The position numbers and the translations under genes are program-made. The notes below the pieces were generated by a model. The model made no database searches. It worked only from the letters and a program-made list of their open reading frames with translations, and was not told where the DNA came from. Positions 46,833-55,556 of a stretch of DNA of 64,000 nt are shown piece after piece. Positions within the stretch are counted from its first letter, which is position 1; each line of letters begins with the position of its first letter. Origin of the DNA: Rhodanobacter sp. (GTDB lineage: Bacteria > Pseudomonadota > Gammaproteobacteria > Xanthomonadales > Rhodanobacteraceae); NCBI GenBank assembly GCA_004298015.1, contig SCSE01000090.1, forward strand, positions 1-64,000, written 5' to 3'.

Positions 46833-47474
46833 ATGGCCAAGCTCTATTTCTATTACTCGACGATGAACGCCGGCAAGACCACGACCTTGCTGCAGAGCGC
46901 CTACAACTACCACGAGCGGGGTATGCGGACGCTGATCTTCACCCCGGCGATCGACAACCGCCACGGTGAAGGCGTGGTCGCCTCGCGGATCGGGCTGAAG
47001 GCCGATGCCTTGCGCTTCCGTGGCGAGGAAAACCTGCAGGCCTGGATCGAGGCTGATATGGCCGCACACGGCCAGCTGCATTGTGTGTTCGTCGACGAGG
47101 CGCAGTTTCTCACCCGGGCCCAGGTCTGGCAGCTTGGCGAGGTGGTCGACCGGTTGGGGATTCCGGTGCTGGCCTATGGCCTGCGCACCGATTTCCGCGG
47201 CGAGCTGTTCGAGGGCAGTCGCTACCTGTTGGCGTGGGCGGACAACCTCGAGGAGATCAAGACGATCTGCCACAGCGGGCGCAAGGCGACCATGGTGGTG
47301 CGTGTGGACGAGCACGGTCGGGTGGTCACCGACGGGCCGCAGGTTGAGATTGGCGGCAACGAACGCTATGTCTCGGTGAGTCGCGCCGAGTTCAAGAAGA
47401 TCAGCGAAGGCACCGGCAGCATCGAATTGCAGCAAGCCGTGCTGCCGCTGGGCGAGCGGCGGCAGACACCGTGA
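46833..47474 (+). CDS. tdk: Thymidine kinase
   Basis: 213 residues, cytoplasmic type II thymidine kinase for salvage of thymidine to dTMP. The P-loop [10 protein letters not shown] and the catalytic VFVDEAQFL are present. Of the four zinc ligands found in E. coli Tdk, only the first Cys remains (TICHSGRKA replaces a CxxC, and the second pair is SRAEF). The zinc ribbon is therefore lost while the fold and active site look intact. It is followed 25 bp later by an unknown gene on the same strand. Confidence 0.94.
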   Translation: MAKLYFYYSTMNAGKTTTLLQSAYNYHERGMRTLIFTPAIDNRHGEGVVASRIGLKADALRFRGEENLQAWIEADMAAHGQLHCVFVDEAQFLTRAQVWQLGEVVDRLGIPVLAYGLRTDFRGELFEGSRYLLAWADNLEEIKTICHSGRKATMVVRVDEHGRVVTDGPQVEIGGNERYVSVSRAEFKKISEGTGSIELQQAVLPLGERRQTP

Positions 47475-47499
47475 CACCGTTTCCCATTCAGGAATTTGC

Positions 47500-48270
47500 A
47501 TGACCGACGCAAGCCCGACACCTGCCTGGCCACGACCGTATTGGCAGCCCAGCGACGAAAAGGCATTGTTGCAGTTTTACGTATTTGGCAAATTCGAGCA
47601 GGAGCTGCAGATCCCGTCGCCGCGCTACGGCAGTCCCGGCTTGCCGGAGGGCGTCGAGATCCAGCGCTTCCAGAACGCTGTATTGCGCAAGTGGGACGGC
47701 TATCCGCTGAACGGCGCGCTCGGCGACGTTTTGCGCGAAGATTCGCCGCAGGCCTTCGAGCTTTCACGGATCGCACCGGAGGTGCTGGTGCTGCGTGGAG
47801 AGATCGCCGATGGCGAGAGCCTGGACTATCTGCGCAACACGCTCGGTGTGCTGGCGGGCCTGCTGGATACCGGCGGCAGCACGATTCTCGATCCGCAGAT
47901 CCTGGGCCTGTTCGGTGCCGAGCACTGGCGTCGCCATTATCTGGTCGAAGGCGGCGCGCCGTCGCGCCACCACGTGTTGATCCTGTGCAACGCCGACGAC
48001 GTCGCCGGGCACTCCTGGATACGCACCCGCGGCATGCGCAAGTTCGGTCGTCCCGACCTCAGCATCCGCAATGTGCCCGAGCGGGCGGTCGACCGCGCCG
48101 GGCTGCTGTGCGAGTGGCTGGTCGAGCTGCAATCGCTCGGTGCGCATTTCAGTGACGGCCAGTCGCTTGATGTCGAAGGCCTGCCGGGCGGCCTGGTCGT
48201 GCGGCTCGGGGGCAGCCGCGACGATGCGCATTTCAATAACAGCCACGTGGAATTGCGCTGGGCCGATTGA
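47500..48270 (+). CDS. Conserved-looking hypothetical protein
   Basis: 256 residues, soluble, with no signal peptide or membrane helix. The composition is globular, with many Leu, Asp and Arg residues and a GGLVVRLGGSRDDAHFNNSHVELRW ending shortened here to its key feature: a Gly-rich turn followed by a His/Asn segment. I do not recognise a domain. A ribosome binding site (AGGAA) precedes the ATG, and the 25-bp gap suggests co-transcription with tdk. It converges on mutM. Confidence 0.7.
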   Translation: MTDASPTPAWPRPYWQPSDEKALLQFYVFGKFEQELQIPSPRYGSPGLPEGVEIQRFQNAVLRKWDGYPLNGALGDVLREDSPQAFELSRIAPEVLVLRGEIADGESLDYLRNTLGVLAGLLDTGGSTILDPQILGLFGAEHWRRHYLVEGGAPSRHHVLILCNADDVAGHSWIRTRGMRKFGRPDLSIRNVPERAVDRAGLLCEWLVELQSLGAHFSDGQSLDVEGLPGGLVVRLGGSRDDAHFNNSHVELRWAD

Positions 48271-48344
48271 TCCCGCCGACGCCGCTTCCGCCGCGGTGCC
48301 TGCCCTGCGCTGCCTGATCTGTGCGCACGCCGTGCAGCACTCTC

Positions 48345-49172
48345 TCAGTGCTGGCAATGCGGGCACCAGAACGTCGACCGCTGCCCCTGCACGACCTGAC
48401 GGATCGGTGTGTTGCAGACGCGGCACGCCTCGCCGGCACGGCCATAGACATTCAGCTCACGAAAGAAATAGCCTGGCGCACCGTCGGGATTGAGGAAATC
48501 CCGCAGCGTTGTGCCGCCACGCTCAATCGCCCAGGCCAGGATCCGTTTCACCTCCGCCGCGAGCCTGGCATAACGCGCCCTGGAGACAGCAGCCGCAGCG
48601 CGACGCGGGTCGATGCCGGCGGCGAACAGGGCTTCGCTGGCGTAGATATTGCCCACTCCGACCACCACGGCGTTGTCCATCAGCAACAGCTTCACGGCGC
48701 TGCGGCGGCCACGTGATGCCAGCCACAAGGTGTCGCCGTCGAAGTCGCCGGTCAGCGGCTCCGGGCCGAGCTTTGCCAGCAAGGGGTGGACTTCACCGGG
48801 GGGTTGCCAGAGCAGGCAGCCGAAGCGGCGCGGGTCGGTGAATCGCAGGATGCGCGCGGCCTGGGTGCTGCTGCGCGCCAAGGCGATGTCGACATGGTCG
48901 TGCTTGCCGATGGGGGCATCCGGTGGCAACACGCGCAACATGCCGGACATGCCGAGGTGCAGCAGCGCGCTGCCGGCCGCGGTATGCAGCAACAGATACT
49001 TGGCCCGGCGCTCGACCGCGTCGATACGCTGGCCAGGCAGCAGCGTGCTGACCTCGACCGGAATCGGCCAGCGCAGGTCCGTCCGGCGCAGGGTCACCGC
49101 GGCGACCCGTTTGCCGATCAGGCAGGGCGCGATACCGCGTCGGGTCGTTTCGACTTCGGGTAGCTCAGGCAC
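48345..49172 (-). CDS. mutM: Formamidopyrimidine-DNA glycosylase
   Basis: 275 residues starting at a GTG. The start is fixed because the mature protein must begin PELPEVE, whose Pro is the catalytic amine. Glu3 and Lys58 (ERRAKYLL) are the other active-site residues. The C-terminal zinc finger CRVC...CPHC is intact. It removes 8-oxoguanine and ring-opened purines from DNA and then cleaves the backbone. It is 15 bp downstream of the ABC/GldG operon and may be read with it. Confidence 0.97.
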   Translation of the reverse strand: MPELPEVETTRRGIAPCLIGKRVAAVTLRRTDLRWPIPVEVSTLLPGQRIDAVERRAKYLLLHTAAGSALLHLGMSGMLRVLPPDAPIGKHDHVDIALARSSTQAARILRFTDPRRFGCLLWQPPGEVHPLLAKLGPEPLTGDFDGDTLWLASRGRRSAVKLLLMDNAVVVGVGNIYASEALFAAGIDPRRAAAAVSRARYARLAAEVKRILAWAIERGGTTLRDFLNPDGAPGYFFRELNVYGRAGEACRVCNTPIRQVVQGQRSTFWCPHCQH

Positions 49173-49187
49173 GGATGATTTCGCCGC

Positions 49188-49679
49188 TCAATGCAGGTCG
49201 GTGATCTTGGTGATCGGCGGGCGTGGCATGTAGGCCTCCGATACCAGGGCTACGCGGTCACCCACGCGCACATAGCTTTGCGGTCCGGTCACCGAGCTGC
49301 CGCCGAAGGCCAGCCTGTGTCCGTTCAACACCAACACCGCCAGCGGTGGCGCCAGGCCGATCTTCGCCGCCTGGAAATCGCTGGCCGGTCGCCAGCTCAG
49401 CACCTCGGCCGCGGCGGTATTCGCCAGCTCGCCGAGGCGACCGTCGTCGGCGCGGGTCGGTGTGCCGTCCATCCGCCACCAGTGACCGGCGCGCTTTTCA
49501 TAGTGCATCGCCGGTGCGCCGGCGAGCGTGAGGGCGATACGGTGAATCCTGGTCGGCTCGATCTTCAGCAGGGTGCCTGGAGCCGACAGCGCATCCCGAT
49601 GCCACTGCCAGCCGGCCAGCGCCAGCAGCACCGCAACGGCAAACATCAGTGTCAGGCGTTGGCGCATGGCCCGTTTCAT
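49188..49679 (-). CDS. Short membrane-anchored DUF4340-like protein
   Basis: 163 residues with one N-terminal membrane helix (about 8-26) and a beta-rich periplasmic part. The general pattern (IHRIALTL...HYEKRAGHWW...DGRLGELANTAA) is like DUF4340 proteins that accompany GldG, but much shorter than the usual ones. It starts three bases after the GldG-like gene and is the fourth gene of the operon. Its job is presumably tied to the ABC unit. Confidence 0.6.
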   Translation of the reverse strand: MKRAMRQRLTLMFAVAVLLALAGWQWHRDALSAPGTLLKIEPTRIHRIALTLAGAPAMHYEKRAGHWWRMDGTPTRADDGRLGELANTAAAEVLSWRPASDFQAAKIGLAPPLAVLVLNGHRLAFGGSSVTGPQSYVRVGDRVALVSEAYMPRPPITKITDLH

Positions 49680-49682
49680 CGG

Positions 49683-51038
49683 TCAGCGCCGGCGCCGGCG
49701 CCAGCTGATCAGGCCGCCGAGAACCAGCAGCAACAGCGGCAGCACGATCAGGAAACCCACGCTGATCAGGTTCAGTTCGTTCTGGGAGATTTCCAGCAGC
49801 CGATCCGGCGCGCCGCGCGGCGGCAGATCGACCAGCTTGTCGTCGCCCAGCAACCAGTCGAAGATCCGCTCACCCAGGGCGCGATTGCCGCCATTGCCGA
49901 GGAAGGTGTTGGACAGGAAATCGCCATCGCCGATCACCACCGCGCGCTGCTGGCTCTTGTCCGGGCTCGGTGACAGGCGGCTCAATGCGAAACCGAAATC
50001 CAGCGGCCCCTTCAGCTCGCCAGCGGCAGCATCGAAACGGATCTCCGAAGGCCTGGCGTTGTCGATCGGTTTGAACTCGGTCCAGCTCTGCGGACTGGAG
50101 CGAAGAAACGCCTGCACCGCCCATTGCCCCTGCGAGGTCCGCGCCAGTGCGGCGACCTGCGGAAACAACGTGGTCAGCACGAAGCCGCGGGTAATTGCCT
50201 GCGGCGGGTAGGCGCCCAACGCGATCATGCGCGGATCGTGCAGACCGAGCGCGGTGCCGGAGCCGTCGACCAGCACACCGGGCAGGACGCGAATGCCCAG
50301 GGCGGCTGCCAGCGGCTTGAGCCCGAGATCCGTATTGGCCGGATCGGTCAGCCACAACAGGTTGCCGCCGTCGCGCACGTAGGTCAGCAAGGCCTGTATC
50401 GCCCCCGCGGCCAGCGGCAGCTCCGGGCTGGCCAGTACCACCAGGTCGGTATGCTGAGGCACTTCCGCGACCTGCGCGAAGTTGAGCGGCACCGCGCGCA
50501 TGCCGCGCGCCTCCAGTTGCGACATGAAGGTGCCGAGATCGGCATTGGCCTTGCCATCGGCGCGTCGCTCGCCGTCACCGGTGACAAACGCCACGATGCG
50601 GTCGTTGCCACGGATCAGTCGTTCCAGCGCATTGGTGAGGCTGGATTCGGACAGCTCATCCAGGCGTTGCTCGCGACCCTTGTAGTGCAGGATCAGGGTG
50701 CCATCGACGGTAATCCCGAGCTCGCGCATTTTGGCCGGATCCAGCTGTGGATCGACGAAGCGCAGGCTGATGTCCGGTTTGACCTGCTGGTAACGCTGCA
50801 GAAATCCAGCCACGGTCTGGCGCAAGTGACCTTGCGGATTGGCGTAGCTGACGATCTGTACCGGGCCGTCGAGCTTGGACAGCACGGCGCGGCTGGCCGC
50901 CGACAGGCTGGCGCGGTCGTGCGCCGTCCAGTCCGCTTCGTGGTAGTAACGGGTGCTGAGGAAGCCGAGTGCGCCGGCGGCCAGCAGCAACAGCAGCGCC
51001 AGCAGCCAGCTATCGAGGTGTCGCAGCAAACGGCGCAT
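49683..51038 (-). CDS. GldG-like ABC-associated periplasmic protein
   Basis: 451 residues from the ATG at 51038, whose first base is the last base of the permease stop (TGATG). A membrane helix at each end (about 10-30 and 424-444) flanks a large periplasmic domain of the ABC-type GldG kind (VASPELPLAAGAIQALLTYV...GGNLLWLTDP). The protein ends in an Arg-rich tail. GldG proteins pair with a GldA ATPase and GldF permease; their transported substrate is unknown outside gliding Bacteroidota. Confidence 0.82.
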   Translation of the reverse strand: MRRLLRHLDSWLLALLLLLAAGALGFLSTRYYHEADWTAHDRASLSAASRAVLSKLDGPVQIVSYANPQGHLRQTVAGFLQRYQQVKPDISLRFVDPQLDPAKMRELGITVDGTLILHYKGREQRLDELSESSLTNALERLIRGNDRIVAFVTGDGERRADGKANADLGTFMSQLEARGMRAVPLNFAQVAEVPQHTDLVVLASPELPLAAGAIQALLTYVRDGGNLLWLTDPANTDLGLKPLAAALGIRVLPGVLVDGSGTALGLHDPRMIALGAYPPQAITRGFVLTTLFPQVAALARTSQGQWAVQAFLRSSPQSWTEFKPIDNARPSEIRFDAAAGELKGPLDFGFALSRLSPSPDKSQQRAVVIGDGDFLSNTFLGNGGNRALGERIFDWLLGDDKLVDLPPRGAPDRLLEISQNELNLISVGFLIVLPLLLLVLGGLISWRRRRR

Positions 51039-51808
51039 CAACCACCCTCCCGGTCAGCGGAAAGCCGGCGCGTGGCCAGGGTCAGGGTCAGCGTGATCAC
51101 CAAGGCAAACCAGGTCAGGTCGGTGGTCGATACCAGTCCGCGCAGCAGCGGTTGCTCGTGCGTGCTCATCGCCAGCCAGTTGATGGCGCCGCCATTGACG
51201 CCTGCCATCTGGGCGCCGAGATTCACGCTCCACAAGCCGAGTGCGATGATCAGCGCCGCCGCTGCAGCAATGGCCGGATGCGAGGCGAATGCCGAGCAGG
51301 CCACGCCCAATGCCGCCAGCGCGGCCAGCATCAGGGCCAGCCCCAGGCTGGCCGCAGCCAGCTTGCCCCAGTCGAAGTGGGTGGCGGGGCTCAGGGTCAG
51401 CGGCATCGCCAGAATCAGGGCCAGCCACAGCAGCAGCCAGCCGAGCACGGCAAGATACTTGCCGAGCACGATCTGCGCCGCGGGCACACCGGTGGCCAGC
51501 AACAACGGCAAGGTGCCGTTGCGGCGCTCGCCGGCGAGCACCGACATGGTGAGCAACGGCACCACCAGAAAGGCCAGCTGGGCCAGCTGGCCCAACAGCG
51601 GTATCGCCACCAGATCGGTGAAACCGGGGCCATCAGGCAGCGCGGCGCGCTGGATCTGGCCTGTCAGGAAGCTGCCCAGCATCAGGGTGAAGTTCCACGC
51701 CAGCCAGGCCAAGGTGAGCGCCGCCACTACCCATGCCAGCGGACGCACCAGCAGGCGGCGCCATTCCAGTCGGGTCACCGCCCAGGTGTTCACCAACGCG
51801 GCGCTCAT
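51038..51808 (-). CDS. ABC-2 type permease, GldF-like
   Basis: 256 residues with six predicted membrane helices. The LAGERRNGTLPLLLATGV block after the second helix is typical of GldF/ABC-2 permeases. The start overlaps the ATPase stop by four bases and its stop overlaps the GldG-like start, so the three are tightly coupled. Confidence 0.85.
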   Translation of the reverse strand: MSAALVNTWAVTRLEWRRLLVRPLAWVVAALTLAWLAWNFTLMLGSFLTGQIQRAALPDGPGFTDLVAIPLLGQLAQLAFLVVPLLTMSVLAGERRNGTLPLLLATGVPAAQIVLGKYLAVLGWLLLWLALILAMPLTLSPATHFDWGKLAAASLGLALMLAALAALGVACSAFASHPAIAAAAALIIALGLWSVNLGAQMAGVNGGAINWLAMSTHEQPLLRGLVSTTDLTWFALVITLTLTLATRRLSADREGG

Positions 51809-52572
51809 GCCGCGTGGGCCGGAGGGTCTTGCGGGTTCATCATCGCGATCTCGAAAAAACGCCGCTCAAGTGCGGCATGGTCGTCACCGAATACCGGGCC
51901 GTCATGCCGCAGCGTCCCTTCATGCAGGATCGCCACGCGGTCGCAGACCGCGGTGACCTCGGTCAGCAGGTGGGTGGAGAGAATCACCGCGGTACCCGCG
52001 CTGGCCTGCTCGCGGATCAGGGTGCGCAGCGCCGCCACCTGTACCGGGTCGAGCGCATTGGCGGGCTCGTCCAGTACCAGCAGGCGGGGTCGATGCAGCA
52101 GCGCGCAGGCCAGTCCGAGCCGCTGCCGCTGGCCCTGCGACAGCACCCCGGCCAGTCGTCGGCTCAGCGACTGCAGCTCAAGCCGCTCGATGATGGCGGT
52201 GCGGGCCTGGCGCAGCGCGACGCCATTCAGGCCGCGCAGTCGGCCATGCGCATCGAGATGTTCGTGCACCGTCAGTTCAGGCCACAACGGCGCGCGTTCG
52301 GGCAGCCAGCCGATCTGCCGCCGGGCCAGCTCCGGTTGCTCCAGAAAATCCTCGCCATTTAGCCGAATCCCGCCGCTGTCAGGCCGCAGTGCCCCGGCAA
52401 TCATCGACAAGGTGGTCGATTTGCCCGCGCCGTTGACACCCAGCAGCCCCAGCACCTGGCCTCGACGCAGCTCGAGGCTCAGGTCCTGCACCACCAGCCG
52501 GCCGGCGCGATGGCGGCTGAGCTGGTCCAGCTGCAGGACCACCTCGGTGATGACGGGATTGTTCGAAGTCAT
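51805..52572 (-). CDS. ABC transporter ATP-binding protein, GldA-like
   Basis: 255 residues. Walker A GVNGAGKST is at 45-53, the signature LSQGQ at 144-148 and Walker B LLVLDEP at 164-170. It energises the downstream permease. As first gene of the four-gene unit, it is divergent from the desaturase gene with 178 bp between starts. Confidence 0.92.
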   Translation of the reverse strand: MTSNNPVITEVVLQLDQLSRHRAGRLVVQDLSLELRRGQVLGLLGVNGAGKSTTLSMIAGALRPDSGGIRLNGEDFLEQPELARRQIGWLPERAPLWPELTVHEHLDAHGRLRGLNGVALRQARTAIIERLELQSLSRRLAGVLSQGQRQRLGLACALLHRPRLLVLDEPANALDPVQVAALRTLIREQASAGTAVILSTHLLTEVTAVCDRVAILHEGTLRHDGPVFGDDHAALERRFFEIAMMNPQDPPAHAA

Positions 52573-52665
52573 GGTGCGATTGTCCCGTCGGCCTCATGGT
52601 TAAACAACCTCGGATGCGGCTGTCCGTGAAATTTGCAGCACATTAACGTCTCTGGCTTGACCGGC

Positions 52666-52674
52666 TGCTATAAT
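52666..52674 (+). promoter_or_regulatory. Extended -10 promoter for the desaturase gene
   Basis: TG-C-TATAAT is a perfect extended -10 element. No good -35 is spaced 17 bp upstream, which extended -10 promoters tolerate. Transcription would start near 52681, which excludes the upstream GTG at 52676 and favours the ATG at 52751 as the desaturase start. Confidence 0.65.
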
Positions 52675-52750
52675 TGTGGTTCACACCATGCTGGCGGGTA
52701 CGGAGCCTGCGGGCTACAGTGTGTCCACTCACTATATCTTGGTGTATTTC

Positions 52751-53944
52751 ATGCTTGACGCGGTATTCAATTTCCTCAACAACGGTCTGGCCCATGCAAG
52801 CTGGCTCGAGATGGTGGTCTATGTGCTGGTGGTAACCCAGCTCACCATCTTCACGGTGACCTTGTACCTGCATCGCAGCCAGACCCATCGCGGCGTGGAT
52901 TTCCACCCGGTGTTGGCGCACTTCTTCCGTTTCTGGGGCTGGCTGACCACCGGCATGGTCACCCGTGAGTGGGTGGCAGTGCATCGCAAGCACCATGCCA
53001 AGGTCGAGACCGAGGAAGATCCGCACAGCCCGATGATCTACGGTATCAAAAAGGTGTTCTGGGACGGCGTTTCGTTGTACCGCGATGCCTGCGAGTCGAA
53101 GCAGGACATGGAGCAGTATGGCCGCGGCACCCCCGACGACTGGGTGGAGCGCAACGTCTACGGTGCGCATCCCTACTGGGGGCCGACCCTGATGTTGCTG
53201 ATCAGCATCGCCTTGTTCGGTGTGATCGGCGCGGCGCTATGGGCTGTGCAGATGGTCTGGATCCCGTTCTGGGCCGCCGGCTTCGTCAACGGCATCGGCC
53301 ACTGGGCCGGCTATCGCAATTTCGAGAGCGCCGATACCGCGCGCAACCTGATTCCGTGGGGCTTCTGGATTGGCGGTGAGGAGCTGCACAACAACCATCA
53401 CGCCTTCCCCAGTTCGGCCAAGTTCGCGCTGCGCAAGTGGGAGTTCGATATCGGCTGGGCGGCAATCTGCGGCCTGCGTGCGGTTGGCCTGGCCAAGGTA
53501 CTGCGGGTAGCGCCGTCGCTGGACGTGCGCCCGAACGTGCATCTGCCCGATGCCGATACCCTGAAAGCGGTGCTCACCCATCGTTTCCAGGCGATGACCG
53601 ACTATTACCGTGGCGTGATCATGCCGACCCTGCGTGATGAGGCACATCACGCCGGCGACAGCATCAAGGCGGTGCCGCGTCGGGTGCGTCTGGCACTGGC
53701 GGACGGCGGTCGGTGGCTGGACGGCGAGAACCATGCCAAGTTGCAGGCGGTGCTGGCCAAGCGTCCAAACCTGAAGACGGTATGCGAATTCCGCAGCCGC
53801 CTCGCGGCATTGATGGAGCAGCGTGGCGCCGAGCAGACGCTGAAAGGTCTGCAGCAATGGATCCACGAGGCCGAGCAGAGCGGTATCCGTGCATTGCAGG
53901 ACTTCGCCGCGCGACTGAAGGGTTATTCGGTCGCTACGGCCTGA
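52751..53944 (+). CDS. Delta-9 type fatty acid desaturase
   Basis: 397 residues from the ATG at 52751. Membrane di-iron desaturase with three His boxes: HRSQTH (41-46), HRKHH (78-82) and HNNHH (213-217), plus four hydrophobic helices. It introduces a double bond into acyl chains with O2 and an electron donor and so tunes membrane fluidity. The C-terminal ~130 residues are a charged helical extension. No redox partner gene is adjacent. A perfect bidirectional terminator follows. Confidence 0.9.
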   Translation: MLDAVFNFLNNGLAHASWLEMVVYVLVVTQLTIFTVTLYLHRSQTHRGVDFHPVLAHFFRFWGWLTTGMVTREWVAVHRKHHAKVETEEDPHSPMIYGIKKVFWDGVSLYRDACESKQDMEQYGRGTPDDWVERNVYGAHPYWGPTLMLLISIALFGVIGAALWAVQMVWIPFWAAGFVNGIGHWAGYRNFESADTARNLIPWGFWIGGEELHNNHHAFPSSAKFALRKWEFDIGWAAICGLRAVGLAKVLRVAPSLDVRPNVHLPDADTLKAVLTHRFQAMTDYYRGVIMPTLRDEAHHAGDSIKAVPRRVRLALADGGRWLDGENHAKLQAVLAKRPNLKTVCEFRSRLAALMEQRGAEQTLKGLQQWIHEAEQSGIRALQDFAARLKGYSVATA

Positions 53945-53963
53945 TCGACGACTCCTGGCTCAG

Positions 53964-54005
53964 CTCAGCAAAAAGGCCCGCCACATGGCGGGCCTTTTTG
54001 CTGAG
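53964..54005. terminator. Perfect bidirectional terminator
   Basis: Two perfect 20-base arms (53964-53983 and 53986-54005) contain A5 and T5 on the outer half and a GC-rich core (GGCCCGCCA). It can stop the desaturase transcript on the plus strand and readthrough from rpmG on the minus strand. Confidence 0.92.
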
Positions 54006-54021
54006 GCTTTTGTATGAGGTG

Positions 54022-54049
54022 AAAAAGAAAACCCGCTGTGGGGCGGGTT
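54022..54049 (-). terminator. Intrinsic terminator of the rpmB-rpmG operon
   Basis: On the minus strand AACCCGC and GCGGGTT pair around six bases (54030-54049), followed by T4-C-T5. It lies 59 bp past the rpmG stop, beyond a REP element. Confidence 0.85.
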
Positions 54050-54054
54050 GTTCT

Positions 54055-54079
54055 TCGCGCACAGGGTGCGCGCTCCTAC
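54055..54079. repeat. Single REP element after rpmG
   Basis: The sequence matches the right arm of the truC REP pair (8664-8686) over its full core, with a two-base insertion, and keeps the CTCCTAC end (GTAGGAG on the other strand). It sits between the rpmG stop and the operon terminator. Confidence 0.75.
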
Positions 54080-54107
54080 GGCAAGAACGGCGCTTGCGCG
54101 CCGTGTA

Positions 54108-54275
54108 TTATTTAATCTTGCCTTCCTTGTAGATCACATGCTTGCGCACGACCGGATCGTATTTCTTGAACTCGAACTTTTCCGGCGTGTTCTTCTTGTT
54201 CTTCTGCGTGGTGTAGAAGTGGCCGGTGCCGGCCGAGGAGATCATGCGGATCTTGTCTTGGGTCTTGTTAGCCAT
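54108..54275 (-). CDS. rpmG: 50S ribosomal protein L33
   Basis: 55 residues, beginning [13 protein letters not shown] and ending YKEGKIK. It is the zinc-independent form, with no CxxC pairs. It is the second gene of the usual rpmB-rpmG operon, 11 bp after rpmB. It is too short for many gene callers. Confidence 0.97.
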   Translation of the reverse strand: MANKTQDKIRMISSAGTGHFYTTQKNKKNTPEKFEFKKYDPVVRKHVIYKEGKIK

Positions 54276-54286
54276 GATTTACGTCC

Positions 54287-54523
54287 TCAGACCTTGTCGC
54301 CGCGGGCGCGTATTTCGGCGATCACGGCATCGATGCCGTTCTTGTCGATGGTGCGCAGGGCGTTGTTGGATACACGCAGCTTGATCCAGCGATTCTCGCT
54401 GGCCACCCAGAAGCGTCGTTCGTGCAGGTTGGGCAACCAGCGACGGCGGGTACGATTGTTGGCATGCGAGACGTTGTTGCCTGTCTGCACACCCTTTCCG
54501 GTAACTTGACATACGCGGGCCAT
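54287..54523 (-). CDS. rpmB: 50S ribosomal protein L28
   Basis: 78 residues from the ATG at 54523, with GGAGG five bases upstream. [11 protein letters not shown] and the Arg-rich [11 protein letters not shown] block are diagnostic. It lacks zinc-binding cysteine pairs. It binds 23S rRNA in the large subunit. Confidence 0.97.
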   Translation of the reverse strand: MARVCQVTGKGVQTGNNVSHANNRTRRRWLPNLHERRFWVASENRWIKLRVSNNALRTIDKNGIDAVIAEIRARGDKV

Positions 54524-54863
54524 GACGACCTCCATTGAGTGACTTCAGAAACGCCTGGCCGGGAGGGCTGGAGCTTGAAGACGTGTTCACCACCCGTTAG
54601 CCAGGGCAGTATCGGCCCAGCGGCGCAGGGCGCCACGCGATGCTGGAGGTTGTCGCAAGCCCATGGTCGTGAGGTCCGCATCGCGTGGCGGACCGCCCGG
54701 AATTTCCCGGGTCGACGTAGGCGAGCCGTGTATTTTTGCAGATAAGTGCGGCGGTGCGCAATCGTTTCGAGCGCAGTGGGCACCCTCCAGCGTGCGCATC
54801 GAGGGGATGTATGGAACAATCGACCTCTTTTTTCGACGCGACACGACTTTCGAGGAGTCTCCC
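54524..54863. promoter_or_regulatory. Divergent rpmB / secB leader region
   Basis: 340 bases without a gene. It contains a 13-base inverted repeat (54631-54643 with 54678-54690) and a separate hairpin (54673-54679 with 54688-54694) that uses the same right-hand segment, so the two folds exclude each other. A third short stem, CCCGG/CCGGG, lies near 54697-54712. The secB ribosome binding site (GAGGAG, about 54851-54857) is at the right end. I could not assign a -35/-10 pair with confidence. Confidence 0.4.
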
Positions 54864-55367
54864 ATGGCAGAAGTCATCACCAACGGTCAGGACAGTGGCC
54901 AGGGCAATCAGCCGCAGCTGGTGCTGCAGAAGATCTACGTGAAGGATGTCTCGTTCGAGGCGCCCAATGCACCGCAGATCTTCCACGAGATCGACGAGAA
55001 CGATCAACCACAGGTCCAGCTCAATCTGGGTCAGAAAGCCACCGACCTTGGCAACGACCTGTACGAAGTGGTACTCAGCCTGACCCTGACCTGCACCGTG
55101 GGCGAGCGTACCGCCTATCTGGCCGAGGTCGAGCAGGCCGGCCTGTTCGGCATTGCAGGCTTCAACGAGGCAGACCATGCCGGGATTGTCGGCAGCTATT
55201 GTCCCAACCTGTTGTTTCCGTACGCCCGCCAGGTGATTTCCTCGCTGGTACTCGAGGGCGGTTTCCCGCCGTTCCTGCTGCAGCCGATCAACTTCGATGC
55301 GCTGTATACCGAGCAGCAGCGCCGCATGGCCGAAGGTGACGAAGCTCCGGCGATGCTCAACAGCTGA
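54864..55367 (+). CDS. secB: Protein-export chaperone SecB
   Basis: 167 residues from the ATG at 54864, with GAGGAG upstream; the longer open frame is not SecB. The SecB core is clear (LQKIYVKDVSFEAPNAP, ADHAGIVGSYCPNLLFPYAR, GGFPPFLLQPINFDALY). It forms a tetramer that keeps precursors unfolded and hands them to SecA. The gene is followed by gpsA. Confidence 0.97.
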   Translation: MAEVITNGQDSGQGNQPQLVLQKIYVKDVSFEAPNAPQIFHEIDENDQPQVQLNLGQKATDLGNDLYEVVLSLTLTCTVGERTAYLAEVEQAGLFGIAGFNEADHAGIVGSYCPNLLFPYARQVISSLVLEGGFPPFLLQPINFDALYTEQQRRMAEGDEAPAMLNS

Positions 55368-55556
55368 GCGGCTGAGAAAAAATCTCCTGCCGACTGCGAC
55401 CGCCGTCAGACGCCCGTGGCGGCGGCGCGCTGCAGGCAAACCCGGGTTATTTCCCGCCGGACTCCCCGAGTTTGACCACAACACACCTTGTCACGAACGC
55501 CTGGCGACACTCTCGTCACAGCGTTCGATATGTTCTCTACCTCTGAGTGGGCCTGA

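Noticed and set aside
52676-52750. Upstream GTG/ATG starts for the desaturase
   Set aside because: The extended -10 TATAAT at 52669-52674 places the transcript start at about 52681, after the GTG; an ATG at 52688 would be almost leaderless. The ATG at 52751 gives the usual family start.
54663-54863. Longer SecB start at 54663
   Set aside because: The added residues are not SecB-like, and a strong ribosome binding site precedes the ATG at 54864.
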